In this document: positions 6,368 through 8,140 of the stretch, one piece after another
How positions within the stretch are numbered: the first letter of the stretch is position 1
How the letters are laid out: every line of letters begins with the position of its first letter
Origin: an uncultured Clostridia bacterium
GTDB taxonomy: Bacteria; Bacillota; Clostridia; TANB77; CAG-508
DNA: 8,140 bases
Assembly (NCBI GenBank): GCA_934180065.1
Contig: CAKPRA010000059.1
Coordinates: forward strand, 1 to 8,140
Reading direction: 5' to 3'
Notes under the pieces: generated by a model
Databases searched by the model: none
The model's input: the letters and a program-made list of their open reading frames with translations, nothing else
What the model was told of the DNA's origin: nothing
Position numbers and translations under genes: made by a program

Positions 6368-7906
6368 ATGAATCTAATTGATGAAAATATAGAAAAAGAA
6401 TCTGAAGAGAAACAAAAAAAAGTTGTCAAAATAATTGTTGGTGCAATTGTTATTTTAATAATTACAGCAATTCTAATACTGGTAATTCATCAAATAAAGG
6501 TTAAAAATACATTAACATTTTCAATTGATAATGAGAATCAAAAATTTTCATCAGATTTATTTTTAATGTCTGATTCGAAAAAACTGTATACATCTGATGA
6601 TGGTCAAATATATATTTCTGTAAAAAAGTTAGCAAGTATGTTAAATGTAGGTTATTATAATGATGAATATAAAATTAAAGGTGAAGATACTACTAAGTGT
6701 TTTATAAAAACAGAAAATGAGTATACTTCATATATATCAGATTCACCTAACATATATAAAGTTATTGACCTAAGTGAAATTAAGAATAATCAAGATAATC
6801 AGAAAAATAATAATAGTAATAATAAAAGCAATGAAACAGCAGTGCAAGAAAATGATTTAGAATATGAGTATTTTACTATAAATAATGGGGTAAAATATGT
6901 AAATAATGAAATATATGCAAGTAAAAGTGCTATAGAGCTTGGATTTAATGTTTCTATATCATATGATGCTAAAAATAAATCAGTAAAAATATATACTTTA
7001 GATGCGCTTATGAAAGCAGCAAAAAGTAAAGATGTGAGTAATGTTGTAGAGCAATATGAAAATAACTATTACAATAAGAAATTATTGAAATATGGATATG
7101 TGTTAGTTAGAGATCCGAATAATAATGATTACGGTATTACTAATTATGTAAATTATCAAAATGGTAATTATGTTGTTAGCTGTAAATATTCAGAAATAAA
7201 ATTTGTTGAGAGCCTAAATTCAGTTATAGTAACAACTTCTGAAGATAATGGACAAGGACTTTTAAGTCTTGAATCAACAGGAAATGCAAAAAAGGTTGTT
7301 GAACCAATATATCAATATATGAAACAATTGAGTGAAGATGGAAGTTTATATTTGGTAAAAGAGAATAATCGATATGGTATAGTAAAGATAACTAAAGATG
7401 AGGGAGAGGTAGAAGCAAAAACTGTTGTAAAATCTGCATATGAAGAAATTGGAATAACTGATAATATAAAATATGATGATATGTCAAATAAATATATTAT
7501 AAATAATAAATACATTCCAGTTAAACTAAATAACAAATGGGGAATTATATCAACTGAAGGTAGAATTTTAATTGTACCTCAATATGATCATATAGGTTGT
7601 GCTAAAAATGAAAATGGAAAACCAGTAATAGTTTTACCGGAATTAAGAGAAGGTATTGATGTAATAGTATTTGGTAACGACGTTCCTTCTGCTGATAATA
7701 AAACAACAACAATCAGCTATAAAATGATTAAAGCAACAACAAATGAACAGATTGGAATGGATGCATCTTCAATCTATTCTGTATACGAAAACAATAAGAA
7801 GGAATATTATATGAGTGTTATTTTACCAAACCAGAGCGTAACAAGTTTTAATATATATAATGTTTATCTTTCTCGCAAACCAGAAAGTTCAATAACTCAA
7901 AATTAA
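6368..7906 (+). CDS. Membrane-anchored surface protein with WG-like repeats
   Basis: The 512-residue product begins with a short charged cytoplasmic segment (1-20) and one membrane helix (about 20-41) with no lipobox or clear cleavage site, so the rest should lie outside the membrane as an anchored domain. Residues about 65-135 and 165-210 (GQIYISVKKLASMLNVG; NEIYASKSAIELGFN then KSVKIYT) each resemble the copper-amine-oxidase N-terminal-like stalk domain common on clostridial surfaces. An Asn-rich linker (138-155) joins them. Three weak WG (KWG) motifs follow: NDYGITNY (253-260), NNRYGIVKI (333-341) and NNKWGIIST (388-396), the last with the family-typical ILIVPQYDHIG. These repeats are thought to bind ligands or proteins, and the exact role is unknown. 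The gene is monocistronic by its promoter and terminator. The architecture is well supported; function is not assigned. Confidence 0.85.
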   Translation: MNLIDENIEKESEEKQKKVVKIIVGAIVILIITAILILVIHQIKVKNTLTFSIDNENQKFSSDLFLMSDSKKLYTSDDGQIYISVKKLASMLNVGYYNDEYKIKGEDTTKCFIKTENEYTSYISDSPNIYKVIDLSEIKNNQDNQKNNNSNNKSNETAVQENDLEYEYFTINNGVKYVNNEIYASKSAIELGFNVSISYDAKNKSVKIYTLDALMKAAKSKDVSNVVEQYENNYYNKKLLKYGYVLVRDPNNNDYGITNYVNYQNGNYVVSCKYSEIKFVESLNSVIVTTSEDNGQGLLSLESTGNAKKVVEPIYQYMKQLSEDGSLYLVKENNRYGIVKITKDEGEVEAKTVVKSAYEEIGITDNIKYDDMSNKYIINNKYIPVKLNNKWGIISTEGRILIVPQYDHIGCAKNENGKPVIVLPELREGIDVIVFGNDVPSADNKTTTISYKMIKATTNEQIGMDASSIYSVYENNKKEYYMSVILPNQSVTSFNIYNVYLSRKPESSITQN

Positions 7907-7918
7907 TATATCATAAAT

Positions 7919-7953
7919 AAAAAAGGGGAGTTTTTTTAACTTGCTCTTTTTTT
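7919..7953. terminator. Imperfect hairpin terminator after the WG-repeat gene
   Basis: Bases 7919-7930 pair with 7941-7952, with G-T pairs and one G-G mismatch, and a run of seven T (7947-7953) follows on the + strand. On the - strand the same element ends in six T, so it could also stop leftward transcription. It starts 12 bases after the stop codon at 7906. Confidence 0.65.
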
Positions 7954-8059
7954 GCAATTAAAAAATAATACATAATCTAATACAATGTAACTTGTTGGTA
8001 CCCACCTTAACTCCACTTTTTAAATATATACATATACTATATCTAGTAATAATTATGAA

Positions 8060-8089
8060 ATTGTAAATTGACTATCTAATTTTTGTCAA
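8060..8089 (-). promoter_or_regulatory. Promoter-like element pointing left
   Basis: On the - strand, a perfect TTGACA (complement of 8084-8089) is followed after 18 bases by TACAAT (complement of 8060-8065). Transcription would begin near 8053 and run leftward across the GC-rich patch to the terminator at 7919-7953, giving an RNA of roughly 130 bases with no coding capacity. AT-rich sequence often yields such matches by chance. Confidence 0.35.
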
Positions 8090-8112
8090 GACTTTTTTTA
8101 TAAATTTATTAT
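8083..8112 (+). promoter_or_regulatory. Promoter-like element pointing right, for the next transcript
   Basis: TTGTCA (8083-8088), an 18-base spacer and TATTAT (8107-8112). It could serve a gene or RNA beyond the window edge and overlaps the leftward element. The surrounding sequence is so AT-rich that confidence is low. Confidence 0.3.
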
Positions 8113-8140
8113 ATTATTTTTTTGTATGGCAAACAAGCGA

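Larger units (their letters stand above)
7954..8140. other. Gene-free tail with an isolated GC-rich patch
   Basis: No supportable reading frame is seen. The sequence is almost all A and T except for a patch, TTGGTACCCACC (7996-8007), followed by TTAACTCCAC and five T. This patch resembles part of the left-end RNA candidate (17-36). Promoter-like elements on both strands follow (8060-8112). Confidence 0.5.

Noticed and set aside
6105..6429. Two leftward reading frames spanning the trhP end and the next promoter
   Set aside because: They overlap each other, the trhP C-terminus and a strong rightward promoter, and show no start signal or domain.
7312..7536. Leftward reading frame of 74 residues inside the WG-repeat gene
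   Set aside because: It is antisense to the repeat region and has no ribosome binding site or similarity I recognise.

Overview
The window is very AT-rich and reads as a low-GC, endospore-forming Firmicute, most likely a member of the Clostridia. The evidence is a clear spoIIID gene, Shine-Dalgarno sites ahead of every gene, and vegetative-type -35/-10 promoters. TGA is used as a stop, so the standard bacterial code applies. All six genes are on the + strand. No insertion sequence, integrase, tRNA, rRNA or CRISPR array was seen.

Layout. Positions 1-91 look like the 3' end of a structured RNA that ends in a T-run. A perfect 14-bp hairpin terminator (152-182) then isolates the first operon. 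A promoter at 187-215 drives three closely spaced genes: a type I signal peptidase (263-904), a divergent DnaB-type RecA-fold ATPase (927-2471), and a 712-residue lysine/glutamate-rich protein of unknown function with a short ParB-like motif (2485-4623). A strong hairpin terminator (4632-4664) closes the operon. Next is spoIIID (4733-4996), the mother-cell sporulation regulator, with a good match to a SpoIIID box and a sigma-E-like -10 upstream. Then come trhP (5069-6298), a U32-family tRNA hydroxylation protein, and a membrane-anchored protein with WG-like repeats (6368-7906). Each of these last two has its own vegetative promoter. A terminator (7919-7953) ends the block, and about 190 bases without a gene follow to the window edge.

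How the genes relate. spoIIID, trhP and the WG-repeat gene appear to be separately promoted neighbours, although spoIIID transcripts could read into trhP. The unusual part is the first operon. A membrane protease is co-transcribed with a DnaB-family ATPase whose catalytic residues look intact but whose core carries an insertion. The third gene is a coiled-coil-rich protein I do not recognise. An ATPase with a possible ParB-like partner suggests a DNA-handling or segregation module, but that function is inference. This pair is the best candidate here for an undescribed system.
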